From Novosphingobium sp. 9 (lineage in GTDB: Bacteria > Pseudomonadota > Alphaproteobacteria > Sphingomonadales > Sphingomonadaceae): a DNA stretch of 64,000 bases. The notes beneath the pieces are model-generated. The model saw only the letters and a list, made by a program, of their open reading frames with translations. It was not told where the DNA came from and did no database searches. Where the stretch lies: positions 1,268,501 through 1,332,500 of the forward strand of contig NZ_CP022708.1 of assembly GCF_025340265.1 (NCBI RefSeq), written 5' to 3'. The translations under genes and the position numbers were made by a program. Below are positions 11,571 through 18,970 of the stretch, piece by piece (the stretch's first letter is position 1; the number at the start of each line of letters is the position of its first letter).

Positions 11571-12904
11571 TGACGTACGATCCCCATACCCCTTCCTCCG
11601 ACAGCGACAGCGTTCGCCAGTTCACCGTCGGCCATGACGACGATGGCGTCCGGCTCGACCGCTGGTTCAAGCGCCACCTGCCACAAGTCGGTTTCGCGAC
11701 CGTCTCGCGCTGGGCGCGCACCGGACAGATTCGCGTCGACGGCAAGCGCGCCGATGTCGACACCCGCCTTGCGCCGGGGCAAGTGCTGCGCGTGCCGCCG
11801 GGCGGCGATCCGCGCACCAATGCCAACGGCGAGCGCGTGCGCCGCGAACTGACCGAGGCCGAGCTGGAACTCGCCGATTCGATGGTCATCACGCAGGACC
11901 GCGCGGCGATCGTGCTCAACAAGCCGCCGGGCCTTGCCACGCAGGGCGGCAGCGGCACGCACCAGCATGTCGATGGCCTGCTCGATGCCTATGCCGACCG
12001 TGGACCGCGCCCGCGTCTGGTCCATCGTCTCGACAAAGACACCTCGGGCGTCCTGCTGATCGCCCGCACGCCGGGCAGCGCCTCGTTCTTCTCGAAGCGC
12101 TTTTCGGGGCGCACCGCCAAGAAGATCTACTGGGCGCTGGTGATCGGCGTGCCGTCGATCTCGGACGGGATGATCGAACTGCCGCTCGCCAAACAGCCGG
12201 GCACCGGCGGCGAGAAGATGCATGTCGACGAGGAAGGCGGCCAGTCGGCGCGCACCCGCTATCGCGTGATCGACCGCGCGGGCAACCGTGCCGCCTGGGT
12301 CGAGCTGCACCCGCTGACCGGACGCACCCACCAGTTGCGCGTCCACATGGCCGCAATCGGCCACCCGATCGTGGGTGACGGCAAGTACGGCGGACAGGAC
12401 GCGTTCCTGTCGGGCACCATCAGCCGCAAGATGCACCTTCATGCCCGTCGCCTGATCATCGATCACCCGGACGGCACCCCACTGGACGTCACCGCCGAGC
12501 TGCCCGAGCATTTCGCCTCCTCGCTGGCTGCGCTCGGCTTCGAGGAAAGCGAGGCGCCCGATCTGCCCGAAGGTCCGGCCGAGTTCACCAAGGAAGACCA
12601 GAAGCGCGCCGCCAAGCAGCACGCCAAGGAATACCGCAAGGAACGCCGCGGCGAGCGTCGCAAGCGCACCGATGGCCAGTCCGGCCAGACCCGCCCCTCG
12701 CGCCCCGGCAGCAAGCCTGCCGGGAAACCGGGCGGGAAGCCCGGTGCCAAGGCCGGTCCGCGCGGTACGGGCAAGCCTGGTGGCAAGCCGGGCGCCCGTT
12801 CAGGCGCGAGCCGTCCGGCGAGCGGCGGACGCCCCTCGGGTAGCGGTCGCCCGGCAGGCGGCAAGCCCTCGGGCCGTCCCTCGGCACCGCGCGGAAAGCG
12901 TTGA
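11570..12904 (+). CDS. RluA-family 23S rRNA pseudouridine synthase with basic C-terminal tail
   Basis: The 444-residue enzyme starts at the ATG that overlaps the crcB stop. An N-terminal S4-like RNA-binding domain (VRLDRWFKRHLP to about residue 80) precedes the catalytic RluA domain with the active-site Asp in HRLDKDTSGVLLIAR and a GRTHQLRVHMAAIGHPI motif. This is the RluC/RluD group; C versus D is not certain from sequence alone. From about residue 335 the protein runs into a roughly 110-residue disordered tail of Lys/Arg-rich, then Gly-Lys-Pro repeats (units like KPGGKPGAKAGPRG). That is much longer than in the E. coli enzymes and likely binds rRNA nonspecifically. Confidence 0.93.
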   Translation: MTYDPHTPSSDSDSVRQFTVGHDDDGVRLDRWFKRHLPQVGFATVSRWARTGQIRVDGKRADVDTRLAPGQVLRVPPGGDPRTNANGERVRRELTEAELELADSMVITQDRAAIVLNKPPGLATQGGSGTHQHVDGLLDAYADRGPRPRLVHRLDKDTSGVLLIARTPGSASFFSKRFSGRTAKKIYWALVIGVPSISDGMIELPLAKQPGTGGEKMHVDEEGGQSARTRYRVIDRAGNRAAWVELHPLTGRTHQLRVHMAAIGHPIVGDGKYGGQDAFLSGTISRKMHLHARRLIIDHPDGTPLDVTAELPEHFASSLAALGFEESEAPDLPEGPAEFTKEDQKRAAKQHAKEYRKERRGERRKRTDGQSGQTRPSRPGSKPAGKPGGKPGAKAGPRGTGKPGGKPGARSGASRPASGGRPSGSGRPAGGKPSGRPSAPRGKR

Positions 12905-12905
12905 G

Positions 12906-13556
12906 ATGAAGCTGGCGGTCTTCGACTGCGACGGCACGCTGGTCGACGGGCAGGCACCGATCTGCGAGGCGATGGAAGGTACCTTCGCGCAGTTCGGCCT
13001 GCCCGCGCCCGACCGTAATCGCATCCGCCGCGCGGTCGGCCTCTCGCTGCCGCAGGCGATGCGACAACTGCTGCCGGACGAAACCGCCGAGATCCACCAC
13101 GGCCTCGCCGATGCCTACAAGCAGTTGTTCCGGCAGGCGCGCACCGAAGGGCGCGTCTCGCAGCCGCTGTTTCCGGGCATTGCCGACCTGCTGCACGCGC
13201 TGGTCGATGCCGGATGGACGCTCGGCGTCGCGACCGGCATGTCCGACCGTGGCCTGACGCACTGTCTGGTCGAGAACGGCGTCGCAGGGCTGTTCCACAC
13301 GCTTCAGACTGCCGACCGGCATCCGTCCAAGCCGCACCCCGCCATGCTGGAAGCCGCGCTGTTCGAAGCCGGAGCACAGCCCCAAGAGGCGGTGATGCTG
13401 GGCGATACCGTCTATGACATGCATATGGCGGTGAACGCGGGCACACGAGCAGTCGGTGTCGACTGGGGCTATCATCAGCCGCAGGAACTGACGGAGGCAG
13501 GCGCCGAATGGGTTGCCCACAGCCCCGAGGCGCTGCGCGCGCATCTGCTGGGATGA
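12906..13556 (+). CDS. HAD-superfamily hydrolase, phosphoglycolate-phosphatase-like
   Basis: The 216-residue cytosolic phosphatase has motif I FDCDGTLVDG with the nucleophilic Asp, a helical cap (about residues 15-85), motif II in LGVATGMSDRG, the motif III Lys in SKPHPAML, and motif IV LGDTVYDMHMAVNAG. The pattern matches the Gph/PgmB-type subfamily I. The substrate cannot be named from sequence. It starts one base after the RluA-type gene's stop and its own TGA overlaps the next ATG (ATGA), so it is co-translated in the crcB operon. Confidence 0.9.
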   Translation: MKLAVFDCDGTLVDGQAPICEAMEGTFAQFGLPAPDRNRIRRAVGLSLPQAMRQLLPDETAEIHHGLADAYKQLFRQARTEGRVSQPLFPGIADLLHALVDAGWTLGVATGMSDRGLTHCLVENGVAGLFHTLQTADRHPSKPHPAMLEAALFEAGAQPQEAVMLGDTVYDMHMAVNAGTRAVGVDWGYHQPQELTEAGAEWVAHSPEALRAHLLG

Positions 13557-13777
13557 GAGCGACCGACCCGGCAAAGGGGCGATTTTTCGCCCTTCAGGCC
13601 TTGCGCCTGGGCGGCGTGGCGCTGGTGATCATCGGCCTGCTGCTGGCCGAGGGCCGTCTCGGCATGGTAACGGGTGACGGCGCACGATACGGCGGCTATG
13701 CGCTGCTCCTTCTCGGGCTGGTGGCGATTTTCCTCCTGCCTGCCCTGCTGATCCGTCGCTGGAAGTCCCCCGAATGA
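13553..13777 (+). CDS. small two-TM membrane protein, unknown function
   Basis: The 74-residue product starts at the ATG overlapping the HAD gene's stop. It has a basic N-terminus (RATDPAKGRFFALQALR) and two hydrophobic helices (LGGVALVIIGLLL and YALLLLGLVAIFLLPALLI), ending RRWKSPE. Both gene junctions are ATGA overlaps, so it is very likely translated. No family recognised. Its position just before the ATP12 chaperone gene suggests, but does not prove, a membrane-linked role. Confidence 0.75.
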   Translation: MRATDPAKGRFFALQALRLGGVALVIIGLLLAEGRLGMVTGDGARYGGYALLLLGLVAIFLLPALLIRRWKSPE

Positions 13778-14469
13778 AGCGCTTCTATACCGCCGCCGCC
13801 ATCGACCAGATTTCCGAAGGCTGGCGCGTCGTGCTCGACGGGCGACCGATCCGCACGGCTGGTGGTCGCGCGCAGGTGGTGCCGAGCGCGGCGCTGGCAC
13901 AAGCGCTGGCCGCCGAATGGAACGCGCAGGGTGAGACGATCCATCCGGCCTCGTTCCGGCTGCGCGATCTCGCCGACTTCGCGCTTGATGTCGTCACCGA
14001 CGACCGCGCCGCGCTCGCCCAAGGTCTGCTGCCTTACGCCGAGACCGACACGCTGTGCTATCGCGCCGATCCCGAGGATGCCCTCTACGCGCGCCAGCAG
14101 GCGGTGTGGGAGCCACTGCTCGCCCGGATCGAGGCCGATCTCGGCGTTCGCTACACGCGCATTTCGGGGATTATCCACCGCCCTCAGCCCGAGGAAACCC
14201 TCGCGACCCTGCGCGCGAAAATCGAGAGCGAAGATGCCTTCACGCTCGCCGCGCTGAACATGCTGGCCAGCCTTGCCGCCTCGCTGTCGATTGCCCTGGC
14301 TGCGATCGCACCGGATGCCGAGGCTGAAAGCCTGTGGAACGCAGCCAATCTGGAAGAGGACTGGCAAGTCGAACTATGGGGTGAGGATCACGAGGCGACA
14401 CAGCGCCGCGCGATCCGCTTCGAGGCGTTCAAGCTGGCAATGGACTTCGCCCGCCTCTCGCGAAGCTGA
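13774..14469 (+). CDS. ATP12-family F1-ATPase assembly chaperone
   Basis: The 231-residue protein matches ATP12, the chaperone that holds the F1 alpha subunit before assembly in mitochondria and alphaproteobacteria. Family features visible are FYTAAAIDQISEGWRVVLDGRPIRT at the N-terminus (shown in part), LAAEWNAQGE, the LPYAETDTLCYRA segment, and a C-terminal helical region ending EAFKLAMDFARL. It is the last gene of the five-gene run and overlaps the preceding gene by four bases. No ATP synthase gene is in the window. Confidence 0.92.
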   Translation: MKRFYTAAAIDQISEGWRVVLDGRPIRTAGGRAQVVPSAALAQALAAEWNAQGETIHPASFRLRDLADFALDVVTDDRAALAQGLLPYAETDTLCYRADPEDALYARQQAVWEPLLARIEADLGVRYTRISGIIHRPQPEETLATLRAKIESEDAFTLAALNMLASLAASLSIALAAIAPDAEAESLWNAANLEEDWQVELWGEDHEATQRRAIRFEAFKLAMDFARLSRS

Positions 14470-14481
14470 ACCCTGACGGAG

Positions 14482-14502
14482 CGGGAGGCGCCGTAACGCC
14501 CC
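14482..14502. terminator. weak stem-loop between convergent genes
   Basis: CGGGAGGCG and a near-complementary CGCCCCCG lie either side of a short loop between the ATP12 and outer-membrane protein genes. The arms are imperfect and no clear T run follows, so this is only a candidate end signal. Confidence 0.3.
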
Positions 14503-14513
14503 CGCCGCAGCGA

Positions 14514-15062
14514 TCAGAAGTTGACGCCGAGCGCGACCACACCCTGGTGGCGCGAAACACCGTACTGGTAGTTCGAATAGCGATACTCGGCCTTCAGGAA
14601 CAGCTTCGAGGTCAGATCGACCTGTCCACCCGCGCCAAGACGGAAGCCATCAAGATCCTTGTGCGCTTCGACATGGGTGCCGTCCACCGAGGCGCTGGCG
14701 ATAGCGCGGGCATTGGTGTAGCCGCCAAGCAGGTAAACCTTCGAGCGCTCGCCCACGGTGGTTCCCAGACGCACCAGTGCCGCAAGATCGCGGCCGGTCT
14801 TGATACAGGCGCGGTCGCCATCGTCCGACACGCAAGCGCGGGTCTCGCTGTCTCCGAACGAACCCATCGCGCCCACGAAGATCCCACCCTGCATCTGGTA
14901 GTCGTACCCACCCGATACGCCATAAGCGATATTCGCGCGGGTCTCGCCCTCGGCATGAACCACGTCCACGCCGGTTTCCGCCTGAACCCATGCCTGTGCG
15001 TTCGCGACATGAGGAACGGCAGCCAGAACCAGAGCGGCACCAGCGGTCAAAATCGACTTCAT
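14514..15062 (-). CDS. outer-membrane beta-barrel protein, small (OmpA/opacity-like)
   Basis: The 182-residue product has a signal peptide (MKSILTAGAALVLAAVPHVANA, cut after NAQA) and a mature part of alternating hydrophobic strands. These include GVSGGYDYQMQGGIFVGAMG, RSKVYLLGGYTNARA and FLKAEYRYSNYQYG, and the chain ends in Phe as barrel proteins recognised by BamA do. Two Cys in a surface-type loop (RACVSDDGDRACIKTG) may form a disulfide. It probably forms an eight-stranded barrel. Function unknown. An AT-rich upstream stretch (about 15120-15180) could hold its promoter. Confidence 0.82.
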   Translation of the reverse strand: MKSILTAGAALVLAAVPHVANAQAWVQAETGVDVVHAEGETRANIAYGVSGGYDYQMQGGIFVGAMGSFGDSETRACVSDDGDRACIKTGRDLAALVRLGTTVGERSKVYLLGGYTNARAIASASVDGTHVEAHKDLDGFRLGAGGQVDLTSKLFLKAEYRYSNYQYGVSRHQGVVALGVNF

Positions 15063-15222
15063 TTCATGACTCCCTGTTTTCCATCGCCCGGATCATGACC
15101 CGGTCGGGGCCGCGCCCTTCGACAGAAAAACAAGCATAGTCAATAAGATGACAGATTTTTAACGGTACTATTACACGCAGCGTTCGATGGTGTTTCCATC
15201 AAAAGGCCGTCAACAGAGCCGA

Positions 15223-15846
15223 TCACCCCTGCGTCTTCATCCAGTCGGCCACCTGCTGGGCGACCTGATTGGCGGCGGTGTTCAACGCCGGGCCGACGGC
15301 AGCGGCCTTGGCCTCGACATTGGGGACGCTCGCCTCGAAACGGCGGGTCACGACCTTGGCGCCGGGCTGGTTGAGGATCGCATCGAACCGCACCACCACG
15401 GTGTGCGTCGCGGCGACATAGCCCATGTCGAGCAGGCGACCGCTGAGCACGGTCTGGCCCGGCTCCTCGAAATCGCTATCGACCACCACCAGCTTGCCGG
15501 AATTGGCCCGGATGGTTTCGGCCAGCAGATCGCGGAACTCGCGCGTCGGCTTCTCCATCCAGCTCGCATCCTTGAGGTAGGCGATGCTGGAATTGTCGAC
15601 ACGCACGGGCACGCGCATCACATCGAGGCTGCGGTCGGCATCGGGTTCGGTGATGACCAGCGCGTCCTTGAGCGAGGCCGAGGCCAGATCGCCGCTGGGC
15701 GCACTGTGCGCAGGCGTCAGCGAGAGCAGCTGGTTGGGCACCTTGGGCGCCAGCGAGATGCAGCCCGACAGCGCGGCGCAGGCCGCGCCCGACAGCAACA
15801 GTCCCTGCGTCAGGCGAGCCATGCGGCTAAGGGAAATGGCGTTCAT
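15223..15846 (-). CDS. ABC transporter auxiliary lipoprotein of the Mla/MCE system (PqiC-like)
   Basis: About 207 residues, with a lipoprotein leader ending LSGC (lipobox) and an ABC_trans_aux-type body (ALVITEPDADRSLDVMRVPVRV, then GRLLDMGYVAATHTVVVRFDAIL). Such lipoproteins tether the MCE ring to the outer membrane. GAGGA lies 8 bases before the ATG at 15846. An alternative ATG at 15861 overlaps the MCE gene's stop but has no ribosome site. Last gene of the minus-strand operon permease - ATPase - MCE protein - lipoprotein. Confidence 0.85.
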   Translation of the reverse strand: MNAISLSRMARLTQGLLLSGAACAALSGCISLAPKVPNQLLSLTPAHSAPSGDLASASLKDALVITEPDADRSLDVMRVPVRVDNSSIAYLKDASWMEKPTREFRDLLAETIRANSGKLVVVDSDFEEPGQTVLSGRLLDMGYVAATHTVVVRFDAILNQPGAKVVTRRFEASVPNVEAKAAAVGPALNTAANQVAQQVADWMKTQG

Positions 15847-15857
15847 CGCTCTGGTCC

Positions 15858-16796
15858 TCATGGCTTGTAGTCGGGCAGCTTCTGCCCCTTGAACAGCGCG
15901 CCCGCGCCCTGCTCGTCGATCTTTTCGGTGACGGAACGCAGCGCCTTGCTGGTCGCGCGCAGGTCGCGGATCGCGGCGTTGGCGGCCGGAAGCGTCTGGT
16001 CAGAGACTTCCTTGAACGCGGGCTGCGCGGTTTGCAGCGTGACGTTCAGCTGGTCCATCGAGGCCTGCGCCGAAGCCAGCGTCTTGCGCAGCTGATCGGC
16101 CAGCGAGTTGCCCTTGCTGCCCAGCAGATCGTCGGCCTTGCCCGCCACGCCCTGGAACGCGGCCAGCGTCTGCGTCGCCTGATTGAGCGTGCCCTGCAGT
16201 TCCACCAGCGTCTTCTGGACCTGCGGCGAGGCATCGGCCAGCTGCTTGGTCATGACATTGGTGTTCTGCAGGATGCCGCCGATCGCCTTGCGGTTATCGG
16301 CAGAGAGCAGCTGGTTGAGGTTCTCGGTCAGCGTGGCGAGGCGCTCCATCAGCAGCGGCGCATTGGCCAGCACTTCGCTGAAAGCGCCCGGCGTCGTCGG
16401 GATCACCGGCACGCCGTCCGGCCCCGGCTCGGTGATCGGGGCCGCGCCCTTCACCGCACCTTCCAGCTGGATGTCGGATACGCCGGTGAAGCTCGACTGG
16501 ATCGTCGCAGTGGTGCCGATGGTGATCGGCACGTTCTCTTCCACCTTGATGCGCACGCGGATGAAGCTGGGGTCCTTGGGCCACAGCTCGATCTGCTTCA
16601 CCTGCCCGACCGGCACGCCCGAATAGGCAACCTCCGATCCTTTCGCGAGGCCATCGACCGACTGCTTGAAGAAAATGTCGTACTGCTTCTGCTCGTGCTG
16701 GTTAAGCCGCGCGATCCACAGGACGAAGACCGCCAGCGCCGCCACCAGCACCAGCGTGACCGCGCCGACCCACAGATTGTTGGACCGAGTTTCCAT
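15858..16796 (-). CDS. mlaD: MCE-domain periplasmic lipid-binding protein (MlaD-like)
   Basis: The 312-residue protein has one N-terminal membrane anchor (LWVGAVTLVLVAALAVFVLW), then the MCE domain (about residues 35-115: VDGLAKGSEVAYSGVPVGQV, TIQSSFTGVSDIQLEG). A long alpha-helical region with repeated amphipathic segments follows (LNQLLSADNRKAIGGIL, TLNQATQTLAAFQG, QLRKTLASAQASMDQLN). This is longer than E. coli MlaD and closer to single-MCE proteins that build a helical tube. It carries phospholipid between inner and outer membranes with the neighbouring permease and ATPase. Confidence 0.93.
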   Translation of the reverse strand: METRSNNLWVGAVTLVLVAALAVFVLWIARLNQHEQKQYDIFFKQSVDGLAKGSEVAYSGVPVGQVKQIELWPKDPSFIRVRIKVEENVPITIGTTATIQSSFTGVSDIQLEGAVKGAAPITEPGPDGVPVIPTTPGAFSEVLANAPLLMERLATLTENLNQLLSADNRKAIGGILQNTNVMTKQLADASPQVQKTLVELQGTLNQATQTLAAFQGVAGKADDLLGSKGNSLADQLRKTLASAQASMDQLNVTLQTAQPAFKEVSDQTLPAANAAIRDLRATSKALRSVTEKIDEQGAGALFKGQKLPDYKP

Positions 16797-16805
16797 GCCG
16801 TGTTC

Positions 16806-17705
16806 CTAGGTTTCCTGCGCTGTAGGTGTGGTGTCGTCGAACGAAAGCGAGGTATCCGGCTCGTCCGTGCCTTCGGCCTCGTTGCGGAGTTCGGTCGCCT
16901 GTGCCGCCCGCCCACGCGGCCCCTTGAAGTATTCCTCGATCCACGGATGGTCGAGCGCCAGCAGTTCCGGGATCGTGCCGACCGCGATCACCTTCTTCTC
17001 CGCCAGCACCGCCACCCGGTCGCAGATCGCATAGAGCGTATCGAGATCGTGGGTGATGAGGAAGACAGTGAGGCCCAGCGTCTCCTTCAGCTCCTTGATG
17101 AGGCTGTCGAACGCCGCCGCGCCGATCGGGTCGAGACCCGCCGTGGGCTCGTCGAGGAACAGCAGTTCGGGATCGAGCGCCAGCGCGCGGGCGAGGCCAG
17201 CGCGCTTCTTCATGCCGCCCGAAAGCTCGCTCGGGTACTTGAAAGAGGCTTCGTCCGGCAGGCCGGAAAGGCGCACCTTGAAGCGGGCGACTTCCTCCAG
17301 CAGTTGGTCCGAAAGCTCGGGGTAGAACTGCTTGAGCGGCACCTGCACGTTCTCACCCACGGTCAGCGTCGAGAACAGCGCACCGCCCTGGAACAGCACG
17401 CCCCAGCGCGAGCGGATGTCGAGGTCTTCCTCCTCGTTCGCCCCGGTCATCGAATGACCCAGCACAGTGATCTCGCCGTGACTGGGATGCTGGAGCCCGA
17501 TGATCGAGCGCATCAGCACCGACTTGCCGGTGCCCGATCCGCCGACGACGCCGAGAATCTCGCCCTTGCGCACCTTGAACGAAAGCTCGTCATGCACGAG
17601 GTGGCTGCCGAAGGCGTTGGTCAGCCCTTCGACGACGATGGGATATTCGCCATAGTCCTCGGACACCGGCACGTCTGCCGCCTCGGTTTCAGGGAGCGTG
17701 CTCAT
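16806..17705 (-). CDS. mlaF: ABC transporter ATP-binding protein of the Mla/MCE system
   Basis: The 299-residue ATPase has Walker A GGSGTGKSVLM, the Q-loop in GVLFQGGALFSTLTV, signature LSGGMKKR and Walker B LLFLDEP followed by TAGLDPIG. The GGMKKR signature is typical of Mla/Ttg2-type ATPases. The last 50 residues are acidic and Thr-rich and extend past the core. The ATG overlaps the permease stop (ATGA) and the stop is nine bases before mlaD, so all are in one operon. Confidence 0.93.
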   Translation of the reverse strand: MSTLPETEAADVPVSEDYGEYPIVVEGLTNAFGSHLVHDELSFKVRKGEILGVVGGSGTGKSVLMRSIIGLQHPSHGEITVLGHSMTGANEEEDLDIRSRWGVLFQGGALFSTLTVGENVQVPLKQFYPELSDQLLEEVARFKVRLSGLPDEASFKYPSELSGGMKKRAGLARALALDPELLFLDEPTAGLDPIGAAAFDSLIKELKETLGLTVFLITHDLDTLYAICDRVAVLAEKKVIAVGTIPELLALDHPWIEEYFKGPRGRAAQATELRNEAEGTDEPDTSLSFDDTTPTAQET

Positions 17706-18820
17706 TTCCAGCCGATCTTGGTGAAGAACACCGCGAAGAACGCGTCGAGCACGATCACCGTGAAGATCGCGGTGACGACCGCCTGCGTGGTGCGCGCGCC
17801 GACTTCCTCGGCGTTGGTGTCCACCTGCATGCCCTGATAGCAGCCCGCCAGCGCGATGATCAGCGCGAAGAACGGCGCCTTGATCAGACTGATCCATACG
17901 TCGCTGATCGGCACCACTTCCTGCGTGCGCTGGAGGAAGGTCAGGAAGGGAATGTCGAGTGCGAAGTTCGAGATGAAGGCGCCGCCGATGATCGCCAGTA
18001 CTGAGGAATAGAAGCCCAGCAGCGGCATCATGATCATCGCCGCCAACACGCGTGGCACGACCAGCGATTCCATCGGATCGACGCCGATGGTGCGCATTGC
18101 GTCGACCTCCTCGGTCAGCTTCATCGTGCCGATCTGCGCCGCGAAGGCCGAGCCCGAGCGGCCCGCGACCATGATCGCGGTCATCAGCACACCCAGTTCG
18201 CGCAGCGAGAGGCGCCCCGTCAGGTTGATCGTGTAGATCTCGGCACCGAACTGCTGCAACTGCACCGCGCCCTGCTGGGCGATGACGATGCCGATCAGGA
18301 AGCTCATCAGCCCCACGATCCACAGCGAGTTCACCCCCACATGCTGCATGTGGTGAACCAGCGCCGTCCCGCGAAGGCGCGAAGGGCGGCGGATCGTGCG
18401 ACCGAATGCGCTGACCAGCGCACCGAAGAACGCTACCGAGCGCAGGAAACCATGGCCCCAGTTGATGACCACTTCGCCCAGTTCGGCAATGCTGCGGATG
18501 ATGATGTTCGAGCGCGGGAGCGGCTCGGCCTTTTCGGTGTGATCCTCGATCCGGCCGATCGCCGTGAACAGGCGCTTGGCCATGTCGCTTTCGCCGACGA
18601 TCTCCAGCCCGTGCTCGCGCGCATGGCTCATCACGATCCAGGCACCGCTGGTGTCGATGTCAGTGACGCCCGACATGTCGATTCGGGTAAACTGCCCGCG
18701 CCGTTGGGAAATCCGGCGATCGAGATCGCCAAGCGCGTGGACGCGCAGCGATCCCTTTAGCGCCAGCGTGGTGGCGCCATCGTCGTTTTCCGACAGAGAG
18801 AAGTCAGCCCAGTCCCGCAT
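17702..18820 (-). CDS. mlaE: MlaE-type permease with N-terminal STAS domain
   Basis: The 372-residue protein fuses an MlaB-like STAS domain (about residues 10-100, with the [18 protein letters not shown] core) to an MlaE permease of five or six membrane helices. Permease hallmarks are [43 protein letters not shown] and [21 protein letters not shown]. In E. coli the STAS part is a separate protein, MlaB; this fused form is common in alphaproteobacteria. It forms the inner-membrane core of the lipid transporter and is first in its operon. It is divergent from valS with a 150-bp spacer. Confidence 0.94.
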   Translation of the reverse strand: MRDWADFSLSENDDGATTLALKGSLRVHALGDLDRRISQRRGQFTRIDMSGVTDIDTSGAWIVMSHAREHGLEIVGESDMAKRLFTAIGRIEDHTEKAEPLPRSNIIIRSIAELGEVVINWGHGFLRSVAFFGALVSAFGRTIRRPSRLRGTALVHHMQHVGVNSLWIVGLMSFLIGIVIAQQGAVQLQQFGAEIYTINLTGRLSLRELGVLMTAIMVAGRSGSAFAAQIGTMKLTEEVDAMRTIGVDPMESLVVPRVLAAMIMMPLLGFYSSVLAIIGGAFISNFALDIPFLTFLQRTQEVVPISDVWISLIKAPFFALIIALAGCYQGMQVDTNAEEVGARTTQAVVTAIFTVIVLDAFFAVFFTKIGWK

Positions 18821-18970
18821 GTGCGCTCGTATTGGGCGAAAATGCGTGCACCGGCAAGAGGTTCCCGAGCGTCGACGAAATGCCGGGCGAATTACACAAG
18901 CCCGTTGCCGCCGGCCTCAGCGTTGCTTCGCGCTTGCACGCATGCGCCCGCGCTGGCAAAGCCCCGCGCC

